A DNA stretch of 24,785 bases from JAPXSY01 sp034003585 (GCA_034003585.1 JAVEYH010000045.1:1-24785), one strand, 5' to 3'; counted from the stretch's first letter, positions 16,282 to 24,785 are shown. Notes: generated from the letters alone by a model not told the origin. Made by a program: numbers and translations.

Positions 16282-17295
16282 TCACACCTCGACGCACCAG
16301 CCGTGCCGGTCGGGCAACACCCCGTACTGGATCCCCTGCACCGTATCGTACAGTTTCTGCAGCACGGGGCCGCACCCGTCCGGCGGGCCCACCCGGAGCA
16401 CCTGTTCGCCGCGCGTGATCTCGCACACCGGCGTGACCACCACTGCGGTACCGCAGGCGGCGATCTCGGAGAACTCCGGCAGCTCTTCATACGGCACGGG
16501 ACGCACCTCCACGCCCATGCCGAGATCCTTGGCGATCTGCTGCAGCGTGTTGTTCGTGACGCTCGGCAGGACCGAGCGCGAGTCCGGCGTCACATACGTG
16601 CCGTCCGGTTTGATGCCGATGAAATTGGAGGTGGCGAACTCCTCGACCAGCGTATGGGTTTTGGCGTCCAGGTACAGCTCCACGGGATAGCCGGCGTGTT
16701 TCGCCGACTCGTGGGCGTACAGGCTGGCGGCGTAATTCCCCGCGACCTTGACGTCGCCCATGCCCTGCGGCGCGGCGCGGTCGTAGTCGTCGAGGATCAG
16801 CGCGCGCACCGGTTTCAGCCCGCCCTTGTAATAAGGGCCGACCGGCATGACCATCACCAGGAACGTGTACTCGTCCGCCGGGGCCACGCCGATCTGCGCG
16901 CCCGAACCGATCAGCAGCGGCCGGATGTAGAGCGAGCCGCCCGTGCCGTACGGCGGCACGTAGTCCTCGTTCGCCTTGACCACGCGCAGGACCGCCTCGG
17001 TGAACATCGCCACCGGAACCTGCGCCATGCACGTGCGCCGGGCGGTGTTGAACAGCCGCTCCGCGTTGGCCTCGGGCCGGAAGACGCGCACGCGGCCGTC
17101 CCGGCAGCGGAAAGCCTTCAGCCCTTCAAAGGCCGCCTGGCCGTAGTGCAGGCAGGAGGCGGCCATATGCATCTTCAGGAAAGGATCGCTGACCAGCTCC
17201 CCCTGATCCCACGCCCCATTCCGCCAGACGTGGCGGACGTGGCAGCGCGTATCCATGTATTTAAACCCTAGCGTGCTCCAATCGATGTTCTGCAT
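16282..17295 (-). CDS. ilvE: Branched-chain amino acid aminotransferase
   Basis: A 337-residue PLP-dependent fold-type IV transaminase that interconverts Leu/Ile/Val and their 2-oxo acids. Supporting segments: HYGQAAFEGLKAFR near residue 50-63, the PLP lysine Lys183 (DVKVAGNYAASLYA), EEFATSNF and GTAVVVTPV. The size and the long N-terminus match the BCAT/IlvE type II (eukaryote-like) group. The ATG at 17295 (MQNIDWSTLGF) is preferred, with AGGA nine bases upstream, over an in-frame ATG at 17322. Downstream is recQ. Upstream 196 bases separate it from the esterase operon and contain a candidate promoter. Confidence 0.93.
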   Translation of the reverse strand: MQNIDWSTLGFKYMDTRCHVRHVWRNGAWDQGELVSDPFLKMHMAASCLHYGQAAFEGLKAFRCRDGRVRVFRPEANAERLFNTARRTCMAQVPVAMFTEAVLRVVKANEDYVPPYGTGGSLYIRPLLIGSGAQIGVAPADEYTFLVMVMPVGPYYKGGLKPVRALILDDYDRAAPQGMGDVKVAGNYAASLYAHESAKHAGYPVELYLDAKTHTLVEEFATSNFIGIKPDGTYVTPDSRSVLPSVTNNTLQQIAKDLGMGVEVRPVPYEELPEFSEIAACGTAVVVTPVCEITRGEQVLRVGPPDGCGPVLQKLYDTVQGIQYGVLPDRHGWCVEV

Positions 17296-17348
17296 ACTTC
17301 GGAATCCTTGTTGGGGACGCAAACGCCCCTTATGACGGACGGCGAAGG

Positions 17349-17377
17349 ATTGTCATCTTTTTCCGGGCGCGATGCAA
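17349..17377 (-). promoter_or_regulatory. Candidate sigma-70 promoter for the aminotransferase gene
   Basis: On the minus strand TTGCAT (17372-17377) and GACAAT (17349-17354) are 17 bases apart, about 54 bases upstream of the ATG at 17295. No clear terminator was seen for the upstream operon in the gap 17296-17491. Confidence 0.35.
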
Positions 17378-17491
17378 GCCCGGGTTTTGCGCGGACCAAC
17401 TTGCGCGCTGCCTTACAATCACGGAACACGGCTTCCGGTTCGGCACGCGCTTTTCCAGATTCCCGGTCCGCAGCCAAGGCGAAAGCACTTT

Positions 17492-18274
17492 TTATTCGAA
17501 CGTCTCGCGGATGGAATCGTAATAGCACTTCACGAGCTCGGGCGTGAGCTCGGTGTGTCCCGTGCCGGCGGAGATGTTGTATTCGACGCTGCGGACGGAA
17601 GCTTTGAGCGCTGCGGCGAGTTTGTCACCGTGGCGCTCCTTGCTGACGCCGGCGTCCTTGTCGGAATGGAAGAGAACGTAGTCAATGTCCGGCATTTTTC
17701 CCGCGAGCGCGAGATGCAAGGGCGAATGAGCCTTCACCGCGGCGTCGAAATCCGGTGCGCCCGCGAAAGCCGAGACGATCGTCCTCGCCGTGTCCGGACG
17801 CTCCGAGTAGTGGTAGACGAGATCGGCGACGCCGCAGTTGGAGACAACGCGCCTCACGCTGTGGCGCGAATAACGCGCGAAGACGAGCGCTCCGAGCCCG
17901 CCCATCGAGCCGCCGGACGAACAGACCGGCGTATTTGCCGGAAGCCCGTAATGGCTGAGCACGACTTCGATGAGCCGGTCAGTGTGTTTCACCGCCCCGT
18001 CGTTCATCCACGCCCAGGGACTGTAATGCGGATGGATCCAGACAATGCCCCGCGCGCCATCCTCCGACGTCCTTTCCTCGAAGCCTTTCGCCGATGATTT
18101 TCCGAAAACGGCGCAGCCGAGACCGTGATGATCGACGACGATGCCTTTCACGGGCGTACTCACGTGCTTCACGTTGCTGAACGAAAACGAATCGAGGTTG
18201 TCCCAATTAATCTTCGCGGTGAAATCGCACACGGCGAGGATTGCAGCTAACATCGGACTCGCGAACAGGGTCAT
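17492..18274 (-). CDS. Exported alpha/beta hydrolase (esterase/S9-like)
   Basis: A 260-residue protein with a short hydrophobic leader (MTLFASPMLAAILAV). The nucleophile elbow is GGSMGG (Ser123). The acid is probably Asp207 in HSDKDAGV, and the base His240 in GTGHTE, giving a complete Ser-Asp-His triad. An HSPLHLA segment resembles the SP-L region of S9-type hydrolases and carbohydrate esterases. The ATG at 18274 overlaps the stop of the upstream DUF4838 gene as ATGA and is preceded by AAGGAAGAC, so it is translationally coupled and is the last gene of the operon. Given its neighbours, deacylation of a polysaccharide (for example removal of acetyl or feruloyl groups) is the likely task; the substrate is not determined. 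Confidence 0.8.
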   Translation of the reverse strand: MTLFASPMLAAILAVCDFTAKINWDNLDSFSFSNVKHVSTPVKGIVVDHHGLGCAVFGKSSAKGFEERTSEDGARGIVWIHPHYSPWAWMNDGAVKHTDRLIEVVLSHYGLPANTPVCSSGGSMGGLGALVFARYSRHSVRRVVSNCGVADLVYHYSERPDTARTIVSAFAGAPDFDAAVKAHSPLHLALAGKMPDIDYVLFHSDKDAGVSKERHGDKLAAALKASVRSVEYNISAGTGHTELTPELVKCYYDSIRETFE

Positions 18275-20460
18275 TTGTCTTCCTTCTTGCCGATGACGGT
18301 TTTGATGAAAGTCGAAGGTTCGAACCATTCGCCGCCGCGCCATCCGGTGTTTTTCTGCGTCGTGCCGTTCCGATGGACGAACAGGAGCTTCATCGCGTTG
18401 TCTTTGATCTCAAGCGGATCGACCGGAACCTTGACGATCGCCCGCCAGCCGCCCGCTTCCTTCTGGACCGAGACGGTCTCGATCTTCGCCTTGGTCCCGA
18501 CGCCGAAAACGAGTTGGCTCACGGTGTTGCCGTCCGCATCGACCGCGAAGGTGAAATACGGATAGCCGCGAACCGCAGTCTCCATGAAGATCTCCCAGTG
18601 ATCGGAGAGCCAGATGTTCTTGTCCGGTTTGGGAGAGGAAGCCGCGGACTTCAAGCGGAACCAGAGCGCCTTGCCGTCGTTCGCCATCGCGACTTCGAGC
18701 GGCTGGTTCTGGAAGTCTTCGGCGGAAAGCACCGTCGCATTCGCCCAGCCCGTGCCTTCGGGGGAAGCGAGGGACTGGGGGTCGGCAGAGAACGGGATTT
18801 CCACATCCTTCTTCGAATCGAGCTGTTCCTGCGCTTTCGTACGGTAGCCGGTCATCACCTCGCGGATCTTCTCGATGAGGAGCCTGGAAGCGGGATGCGT
18901 CGCTTTCCTGACCGCCTCGTCAAGTGCGGTGAACGCCTTCTCGGTCGCGGCGGTGTCCTTCATGAGGAACGCGATCTGGCTGACCGGATTCTCGCTCCAC
19001 GTGCTTTTTCCGGGGATACGGAACCACGAGTCGCGGACGATGTCGTAGAAAATCCGCATCTCCTTCGCGGCGCCGCGGAAGGCCTTCGCGAAGAATTCGT
19101 CGCGGAGCGTTTCGATGTCCTGATCCGGATCCCACATGAGCTTGTTGGTGACCCAGAAATCCATCGCCGAAACGTATTCCGCGCCGTTCTTGTGGATCCA
19201 TTCCGTGCCGGTGCGGGAGCACCCGAGCGGAAGCATGATCTTGAGGTCCTTCCGGATCACATACGAGACGGGCCGCGGATAGTGCGCGCCGCACCCCCAG
19301 TATTCGTAGACCGAGAAGTTCGGACAGAGCTTTGACCAGCCGACGAGCTGAGACCACTCCTTCTTGTTCGAAGGATCGTTGAACGGTTTGCGCGTGTCCT
19401 TGCCGATCGGACAGTAATTCACCACCACGTTCTTCTCCACCGGGAACGGCGGCGGCTCGCATGTGAAGAAGTAGGCGATCGTGTTCAGCTTGAAGCCGGG
19501 ATGCGTCTTCGCGAGCTCCCGCGCCACGTTGTTGAACCAGCGGTAGTAGAGCGCGCTCTTGAAGAGCTCGGGGTTGTCCTGTTTCGTAAGAAGCGTTCCG
19601 TCCGGCAGCGGAATCGGCGCGAGACACGTCGGGCAGCAGCATTCCTGGTTGGCGTCTTCGATGCCGAGGCCCGCGTACCCGCACTCTTTTTTCTGTTCGA
19701 TGCGCTCTCTGGCGAAGCTACGCGCCATCTCCTCCGCCGCGCCGGGCGCGGTGTAGCAGATCGTCGCATCGTAGCCCTGCTTCCGGCGGATGCCGTCCAC
19801 CATGCAAAAGTATTCGGGGTGTTTCTCATGGAGCTTGTCCCACGAGAGATACCGCCAAAGGTTATGTCCGCCCCAGTCGCCATTGTCGAAACCGAATGCG
19901 GCGCGGCGCGCGGAATCACCCTTTGCCGCATCGCTCTTGAGGCGAAGGCAGTAGTGCTCGGTCCGCGGATCGTTATAGGAGTAGCCGTTGTTGATGGACC
20001 AACTGCGGTCGTTCAGCGCGGGAATCCGCCGGTAATCGCACATCTTCGGCTCGATCTTTTCGACGGGCGTGAAGATGCGGTCCACGTCTTTCGCGCACGA
20101 CGGCCAGATGATGTCCGTGTTCCTCTCGAAGAAGTCGTAGACCGCGAACGAGTTGCCGCACGGGCTCGAGCCGAAGAGGTAGACCACGCCGCCACGGGTG
20201 CGGACCGCGAAGCCCTGCGTTCCCTCCAGCGCACGGATGTCTTCGGGGAAGAACTTCTCGCCGAAAGCGCGCCCGATGCAGACGTCATAGGCCGGCTCTT
20301 CCTTGCCGGTGATCTCCCTGTGCCAGTACCTGAATTCGCCCGCGGCGAACTCCTCGTTAATCGTCGGCTTCGCCGGAACGATCACGCTTGCCTGGCATAC
20401 GCGCGCACAGGCGCAGACAATCAGACACTCCGATACCCGTAAAACCAGCCGCTTCCTCAT
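18271..20460 (-). CDS. DUF4838-domain exported protein, paralog B
   Basis: A 729-residue protein with a signal peptide (about 1-24, ending CQAS). The body (about 30-560) matches the DUF4838 type, with GRAFGEKFFPEDI, an FAVYDFFERNTDIIWPS segment, GLGIEDANQ (Glu268, Asp269) followed by a Cys-rich CCCPTC (274-279), and EWIHKNGAEY near 420. The C-terminal part (about 570-729; HWEIFMETAV, YFTFAVDADG) resembles a CBM9/DOMON-like beta-sandwich. DUF4838 proteins are glycoside-hydrolase-like, TIM-barrel-type proteins of unproven activity, common in PVC and Bacteroidota polysaccharide loci. It starts within ATGA of the preceding gene. It is clearly related to the protein at 21307-23478 over its full length, so the two are diverged duplicates. 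Confidence 0.8.
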   Translation of the reverse strand: MRKRLVLRVSECLIVCACARVCQASVIVPAKPTINEEFAAGEFRYWHREITGKEEPAYDVCIGRAFGEKFFPEDIRALEGTQGFAVRTRGGVVYLFGSSPCGNSFAVYDFFERNTDIIWPSCAKDVDRIFTPVEKIEPKMCDYRRIPALNDRSWSINNGYSYNDPRTEHYCLRLKSDAAKGDSARRAAFGFDNGDWGGHNLWRYLSWDKLHEKHPEYFCMVDGIRRKQGYDATICYTAPGAAEEMARSFARERIEQKKECGYAGLGIEDANQECCCPTCLAPIPLPDGTLLTKQDNPELFKSALYYRWFNNVARELAKTHPGFKLNTIAYFFTCEPPPFPVEKNVVVNYCPIGKDTRKPFNDPSNKKEWSQLVGWSKLCPNFSVYEYWGCGAHYPRPVSYVIRKDLKIMLPLGCSRTGTEWIHKNGAEYVSAMDFWVTNKLMWDPDQDIETLRDEFFAKAFRGAAKEMRIFYDIVRDSWFRIPGKSTWSENPVSQIAFLMKDTAATEKAFTALDEAVRKATHPASRLLIEKIREVMTGYRTKAQEQLDSKKDVEIPFSADPQSLASPEGTGWANATVLSAEDFQNQPLEVAMANDGKALWFRLKSAASSPKPDKNIWLSDHWEIFMETAVRGYPYFTFAVDADGNTVSQLVFGVGTKAKIETVSVQKEAGGWRAIVKVPVDPLEIKDNAMKLLFVHRNGTTQKNTGWRGGEWFEPSTFIKTVIGKKEDK

Positions 20461-21305
20461 TTCGCCCCTTCCTTCGTGAACGCCATGCGGTGAATCTCGG
20501 CGTTATCCGCGTAGACGCGGAGGACGTGGATTTCCGGAGGAACGACAAAGTCGAACGACCCTTCGGTCATCCGCTTCCCGATGAAGAACGTTTTGGAGAG
20601 CGTGCCGTCCTGGCAATCGTCGCGCTGGGCCGTCGACTTGTAGGTCATAAAGACGACGCGTCCCGCGCCGTTCGTAAGGGACGACCTCATCTTATATTCG
20701 CAACGGATCTTCTCGCCGGGCACCACCGGAATCCAGTTGCTGCGGAGGTTGCCGTTCCCCGCGTCACCGCCGGCTACGAGCATGTACTTGCCCGGATTCT
20801 CCGGATCCTCCGCAATCCTGCGGTTCCGGCCGACGCTCCAACCGGCAAAGCCGCGCGGTCCCATCGAAAAGTCAGGATTGACGTTTCGCGTCGGCGGATT
20901 TTCGATCTTTTCGAGCTTCGCGTTCTCAACGACAAGGTTCTCGTTCGTGTTCGGCTGGTTGAAGGCGATCTCGATCTTCACGGTCCCGGGCGGCGTGATG
21001 AACTCGTCGTGGTACTTTTCCATCTTCGAACTGATGACGAGCGTGTAGAAGTAGCTCGCGTTCGGCGCTTCCGTGACCCGCTTGCCATCCTTGTCGAAGC
21101 ACTTCACCTCCCAGTTGGCGAGGGGCTGCCCGTAATATCGCGCGACGCTGGCCCCGCAATAGAACAGCTTCTCATACTGGGGATAGTTCTCGATGACGTG
21201 GTCGCCCTCGACTTTCGCGTCGAAGGAGAGATGCCAACGCTCGAACGGGCCGGCCGGCTGCACGATCGGTGCGATCGCCGCGAACAGCAAAGTCGCGATG
21301 CTCAT
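20457..21305 (-). CDS. Exported protein of unknown function, carbohydrate-binding-like
   Basis: A 282-residue protein starting MSIATLLFAAIAPIVQPAG, a short hydrophobic leader. Two beta-rich parts are visible: about 20-135 (RWHLSFDAKVEG, TVKIEIAFNQP) and about 140-282 (GFAGWSVGRNRR, KIRCEYKMRSS, FDFVVPPEIHVLRVYAD). Both read like jelly-roll, CBM4/9-type sandwiches, but I do not recognise a specific family. The ATG at 21305 lies one base beyond the stop of the preceding DUF4838 gene, with AGGGGG upstream, and its own TGA overlaps the next DUF4838 start. It sits between the two paralogs, which suggests an accessory substrate-binding subunit. No catalytic motif is apparent. Confidence 0.7.
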   Translation of the reverse strand: MSIATLLFAAIAPIVQPAGPFERWHLSFDAKVEGDHVIENYPQYEKLFYCGASVARYYGQPLANWEVKCFDKDGKRVTEAPNASYFYTLVISSKMEKYHDEFITPPGTVKIEIAFNQPNTNENLVVENAKLEKIENPPTRNVNPDFSMGPRGFAGWSVGRNRRIAEDPENPGKYMLVAGGDAGNGNLRSNWIPVVPGEKIRCEYKMRSSLTNGAGRVVFMTYKSTAQRDDCQDGTLSKTFFIGKRMTEGSFDFVVPPEIHVLRVYADNAEIHRMAFTKEGAK

Positions 21306-21306
21306 C

Positions 21307-23478
21307 TCATTTCCCCCTTTCGAGTTTCAGAAAGCCGGCGGGATCGTGCAAGGTGCCGGTGCCGCGCAAGGCGGCGTGTTCCTTGTTGGCGCCGTCCCAG
21401 TGATAGAGGTAGATGCGCGGCTCGCCCCGGATCTCGAGCTGTTCCATCGGGACGGTGACGAGCGCCTCCCAGGCGTTGTCCTTGAAATCGTACTCGACGT
21501 TCCACTTGATGAGCCCCGGCTTCTCCTCGTACGCGGCGGAAGTCCAGCGGCGGTCCATCCAGTCGAAGGCGATCTGACAGTAGGGAATCGAGACGTTCGA
21601 GCGGTTCGCCTGAATGAACACCTCCCAGTGGTCGTTGCCGAAAAGGCGCTCCGCCTTCTTCTCCTTGCGCGGATCGATCCCGGCCCGGAGCTTGAAGTAC
21701 AGGGTCTCACCGTCATGGGCGAGATGGGCGGAGATCGGCGTCTTGAGCCCCTTCTTCTCGCCCCAGAGGTTGCGGAAATCCTTGAACTCGAACGCGGCCG
21801 CCCGGCCCCAGTCGCTTCCGGACATGCAGTTGAGACCGCCGGTCGTCAATTTCGGACAGACCGCCGAGGTCGTGCGGGCCATGCTCTTCCTCGCCTTCTC
21901 CGCAAAGCCGGTCATCGTTTCGAGGATCTTTTCGGCCATGAGCTTCGAAACCGGGTGATCCGCCGTCACGACCGCATTCGAGAGCGCGGCGAATGCGGCG
22001 CTTTCGGTCTTCGGATCGGAAAGGAGGTGGTAGCCGGTAAGGCGGCTCGGGTTGTCGTAAGAGAAGCTCGGGGCGCTGTCCGCATACCACGTGTCACGGA
22101 CGATGTCGTAGAATTTCTTCATTTCCGGCGCGGCGGCGCGGAAGGTCTTGTTCAAGTACTCGTCGCGGAGCGCATTGACGTCCTGATCGACGTTCCAGAG
22201 CAGCTTCGTGAAGATCCAGTATTCGATGCCGCTCGTGTATTCGGCGCCTTCCTTGTGGATCCACTCCGTCTTGAAGCGGAAGAGCTTCATCTTCGAAAGG
22301 AGTTCCAGGTTTTTCCTGATGACGACGTGCACCGGACGCGGGTACTGCGCGGCGCACCCCCACCACTCCCAGTTCGTCCATTCCCTGCAGCGGTCGTTCC
22401 ACTCGCACATCCACTTCCACGCTTTGGCGTTGGTGTCGCCGAGGTAGTCCTGTTTCAGGCTGGAGGATGAGGGAACGTATCCGACGATGATGTTGTCCTC
22501 GATCTGGATCGGCGGCGGCATCGTGCAGTTCATGTAGGCGAGGGAATTGGGACGGAATTCCGGCTTGATCTTTTTGATCTCGCGGGCGACGCGGTTCATC
22601 CAGAGCCAGTACCGCGTCGAATCGAATTCCTCCTTGTTCTCCTCGCGCTTCAGAACACGTCCGTCGGGGAGCGTGATCGGCGCCATGCAGCCGGGGCACC
22701 GGCAGATGAGGTAATGGTCCTCAACGGCGAGTCCCGCGGTCTCGCAGGGCTGTCCGCACTCGTAGCGGTCATGAACGAAATTTCTCGCGACTTCCTCCGC
22801 CCCGCCGGGGGCGGAATAGCAGACCTGGCTGTCAAAGCCCGGTTTTTTGCGCTCGCCGTCGATGAGCGCAAAATATTCGGGATGCGTGTCCTTGTACTTT
22901 TCCCACGGAAGGAATTTGTAGATGTTGTGGCAGTTGAAGTCATCCTCGGGAAAGCCGAATGTCTTCCGGCGCGCGGCCGTTCCGACACATGAGTTCGCCT
23001 TCAGCCTCAGCGAGAACGCTTCTGTCCGCGGATGGTTGTAGCACACCCCGTTGTTGATGGAGACGCAGCGGTGCTTGAAGGTCGGCTTCTCGCGGTAGTT
23101 GACGACCCTGAGCGGAACCTCGCCCACCTTCGTGAAAACGCGGTCCACGCCCTCGGCCATCGACGGCCAGATGATATCCGTGTTCTTCTCGAAGAAGTCA
23201 TAAACCGCGAAGCAATTGCCGCACGGCTTCGCGCCGAAGAGGTAGAGTTTCCCGTCCTTGACGCGGACGGCGAAACCTTCGCTGCCCTCGAGGTCCTTGA
23301 TGTCCGCAGGGAAGTGTTTTTCGCCAAAGGCGCGTCCGATGCAGACATCGTACACCGGACGTTTTTTGCCCGTAAGCTGCTCATGCCAGTACTGGAACTC
23401 GCCCGCGGCGAATTCCTCGTTGCGGGTCGGCTTATCCGGAAGGCTGATCGCCGCGATCAGAAAAAGCGCCGGGATCAC
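21307..23478 (-). CDS. DUF4838-domain exported protein, paralog A (GTG start)
   Basis: A 723-residue protein with a short leader (MIPALFLIAAIS). The layout matches the paralog at 18271-20460: GRAFGEKHFPADI (48-60), an FAVYDFFEKNTDIIWPS segment, AVEDHYLICRCPGC (Glu253, Asp254; cysteines 259-264), EWIHKEGAEY (405-414), and a C-terminal CBM9/DOMON-like sandwich (about 560-723; HWEVFIQAN). The retained Glu-Asp pair next to a CxCxxC cluster is a candidate active or metal site. The start codon is GTG at 23478, one base after the upstream TAA, with GAGGTGA six bases before it. Activity on a polysaccharide is inferred from the family and the neighbours. Confidence 0.8.
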   Translation of the reverse strand: MIPALFLIAAISLPDKPTRNEEFAAGEFQYWHEQLTGKKRPVYDVCIGRAFGEKHFPADIKDLEGSEGFAVRVKDGKLYLFGAKPCGNCFAVYDFFEKNTDIIWPSMAEGVDRVFTKVGEVPLRVVNYREKPTFKHRCVSINNGVCYNHPRTEAFSLRLKANSCVGTAARRKTFGFPEDDFNCHNIYKFLPWEKYKDTHPEYFALIDGERKKPGFDSQVCYSAPGGAEEVARNFVHDRYECGQPCETAGLAVEDHYLICRCPGCMAPITLPDGRVLKREENKEEFDSTRYWLWMNRVAREIKKIKPEFRPNSLAYMNCTMPPPIQIEDNIIVGYVPSSSSLKQDYLGDTNAKAWKWMCEWNDRCREWTNWEWWGCAAQYPRPVHVVIRKNLELLSKMKLFRFKTEWIHKEGAEYTSGIEYWIFTKLLWNVDQDVNALRDEYLNKTFRAAAPEMKKFYDIVRDTWYADSAPSFSYDNPSRLTGYHLLSDPKTESAAFAALSNAVVTADHPVSKLMAEKILETMTGFAEKARKSMARTTSAVCPKLTTGGLNCMSGSDWGRAAAFEFKDFRNLWGEKKGLKTPISAHLAHDGETLYFKLRAGIDPRKEKKAERLFGNDHWEVFIQANRSNVSIPYCQIAFDWMDRRWTSAAYEEKPGLIKWNVEYDFKDNAWEALVTVPMEQLEIRGEPRIYLYHWDGANKEHAALRGTGTLHDPAGFLKLERGK

Positions 23479-24078
23479 TTACTTCACCTCTTCAAAGTTG
23501 ACGTCAGCGATGAGGTAGCGGCCCCAGTTCGAATTTCTGAGATACCCGATCGAAAACGTGAACATGTGCGCACCTTCCGGGACGGTGATCACGTAGGACC
23601 GATCCACCCATTTCGCGGGCAACGGCTCTTTGTCCGCCTCGGGAATGTCGACGCCCTTGACGCTCTTCAGGCAGTCCCAGGCGTCCGGATACTTCTCCCC
23701 GCCTTTCCAAAAGCGGAAAAGGTTCGGGAAAGCGGCCTTTCCGGGCGCGGGATTGTTCGTTGAAACGACGCCGTCCTTCATGCCGCAGTTGAAAACCTTC
23801 ATCGAGAGCTTATACTTCTTGCCGGGTTCGACGGGGAACGGACGCGAATCCGCATAGGCGATGTCGCAGCAATAGCCCTTGTACCCTTCGAGGTTACGTT
23901 TGAGTTCGCCCGCAAAGGAACGCATGAAGTAGTCGCGGTAGTTGCCGTCCGCGAACTTGTCGCCCTGCCGGAACCACACGCGCTGTCCGTACTCCTCCTC
24001 GTCCGGATGCTGTTCGATTTTCGCCGTCGCCGCCGCCGCGACCATCGCGACGCCCAGCGTTATTATGCTTTTTTTCAT
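23479..24078 (-). CDS. Small exported beta-sandwich-like protein
   Basis: A 199-residue protein with a clear signal peptide (MKKSIITLGVAMVAAAATA). The mature part contains FPVEPGKKYKLSMKVFNCG and RSYVITVPEGAHMFTFSIGY, which look like the strands of a CBM4/9-type carbohydrate-binding sandwich. No enzyme motif is visible. The ATG at 24078 follows AAGGGAAATG with good spacing, and a longer frame from 24369 would lack a leader. It starts 11 bases after the beta-helix gene stop, and its TAA directly abuts the GTG start of the DUF4838 gene, so it belongs to the same operon. A glycan-binding or surface-assembly role is plausible. Confidence 0.7.
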   Translation of the reverse strand: MKKSIITLGVAMVAAAATAKIEQHPDEEEYGQRVWFRQGDKFADGNYRDYFMRSFAGELKRNLEGYKGYCCDIAYADSRPFPVEPGKKYKLSMKVFNCGMKDGVVSTNNPAPGKAAFPNLFRFWKGGEKYPDAWDCLKSVKGVDIPEADKEPLPAKWVDRSYVITVPEGAHMFTFSIGYLRNSNWGRYLIADVNFEEVK

Positions 24079-24089
24079 ATCATTTCCCT

Positions 24090-24785
24090 TTATCGAAGAA
24101 GGATTACGAAACTGCTCTTGCTGATGATTGTAAGAAGTTCGGCATACCCGTCTTCGCCCGCATACGAGAATTCTAGCGCGCCGGATATGCCGGACAGCTG
24201 AAAACCGACCGGCGTGACGCCCGCGGGACCGGTGACCGTGCCGACGACCGCGCCGTCGGCTTTGACGGTCAACGTGCCGGTGCCCACGACCTTCGCCGTG
24301 ATTTCGCCTCGTCTCGTCTGTCCGTTCGGGATGAACCGACCCGCAACCGACGCGCCGGGATAAATGCACACCGACTTCGTTTCGCTTTCCACAACTTCCG
24401 GAGACGCATTCGTGACCGTAAGCTCACCCCTCTTCGAAATGTCCGCGGCGTACTTCGCGCGCCAATCCGCCTCGACCGCACCGACGTCGATCACGCCGTT
24501 GTACACGCGCTGACCGCCGAGCGCATCCTTGCCGCCGAATTTACTGATGTCCGTGTAATCCTCGTTCGCGGCGTCGACGAGAACGCTCGTGCCGAGCGTC
24601 GGACAGTAATTCGTGTCCACCGCGATTCCCTCCGCGTTGGTGACAAGACAATCAACCAGCGTGTACCGCTGTTTGCCGGACAGGAACACACAGTTCGAGA
24701 ACGCCATCGAATTGTCGTGCCAGTTGACCGTCCCCATCACCAGCGAGTTATTACAGACGTAGTGGTTGGCGGCGCAACTCATTGA
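24090..24785 (-). CDS. C-terminal part of a secreted right-handed beta-helix protein (5' end outside window)
   Basis: The frame is open through the right edge of the window, so the start lies beyond it; about 231 codons are visible. Asn/Thr-rich repeats such as HYVCNNSLVMGTVNWHDNS and FSNCVFLSG are typical of parallel beta-helix coils. The GVIDVGAVE segment is the usual last coil of polysaccharide-lyase-like or adhesin-type helices. After it comes an Ig-like or beta-sandwich tail (about 24090-24400) ending SSFVILLR. Such proteins are commonly lyases, glycoside hydrolases or adhesins, and which cannot be decided from this part. It appears to be the upstream member of the operon, 11 bases before the next gene. 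Confidence 0.75.
   Translation of the reverse strand, partial: SMSCAANHYVCNNSLVMGTVNWHDNSMAFSNCVFLSGKQRYTLVDCLVTNAEGIAVDTNYCPTLGTSVLVDAANEDYTDISKFGGKDALGGQRVYNGVIDVGAVEADWRAKYAADISKRGELTVTNASPEVVESETKSVCIYPGASVAGRFIPNGQTRRGEITAKVVGTGTLTVKADGAVVGTVTGPAGVTPVGFQLSGISGALEFSYAGEDGYAELLTIISKSSFVILLR

Overview
The window is a piece of a GC-rich bacterial chromosome. It most resembles the PVC superphylum, probably Kiritimatiellota or Lentisphaerota/Verrucomicrobiota. That is an inference from gene content: a hydrazine-synthase-alpha-like heme protein fused to a sulfatase-modifying-factor domain, tandem DUF4838 proteins in a secreted-protein operon, an anchored Gfo/Idh/MocA protein and a four-helix-bundle (23S-IVP type) gene carrying hexamer repeats. 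No rRNA, tRNA or CRISPR array was seen.

Layout. (1) 1-2088 is an accessory, decaying zone. A cassette encoding a four-helix-bundle protein is present twice as direct repeats (3-541 intact; 1091-1471 with a frameshifting deletion). Each copy is flanked by inverted GATNNC hexamer tracts. A small AT-rich membrane-protein ORF lies between the copies, followed by fragments resembling a phage terminase C-terminus and an RHS/YD-repeat protein. (2) 2089-8657, minus strand, encodes an exported redox set: a TlpA-like thioredoxin, a 1306-residue PA14 + HzsA-like diheme + FGE-sulfatase-fold protein, and a beta-propeller/diheme cytochrome c protein. (3) 8845-14398, plus strand, is a compact operon: ABC-2 permease, ABC ATPase, second permease with a large extracytoplasmic domain, a Gfo/Idh/MocA-like protein lacking its usual catalytic residues, and a short alternative-oxidase-like di-iron protein. 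It has a strong predicted promoter so close to the first ATG that the mRNA may be leaderless. (4) 14382-17295, minus strand, holds a RecQ helicase (overlapping the oxidase gene tail to tail) and a branched-chain aminotransferase. (5) 17492-24785, minus strand, is a tightly coupled operon of at least six genes, each apparently exported: a beta-helix protein (5' end outside the window), a small beta-sandwich-like protein, a DUF4838 protein, another beta-sandwich-like protein, a second DUF4838 protein and an esterase-like alpha/beta hydrolase.

How the parts may work together. The right-hand operon looks like a surface or periplasmic carbohydrate-processing locus built around two diverged DUF4838 proteins; successive stop and start codons overlap or nearly touch, so the products are probably made in fixed proportion. 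The left-hand heme operon suggests extracytoplasmic electron transfer. The central ABC/alternative-oxidase operon may link membrane export or stress to a quinol-oxidising di-iron enzyme. All functional statements come from motif reading by eye; no database search was run.
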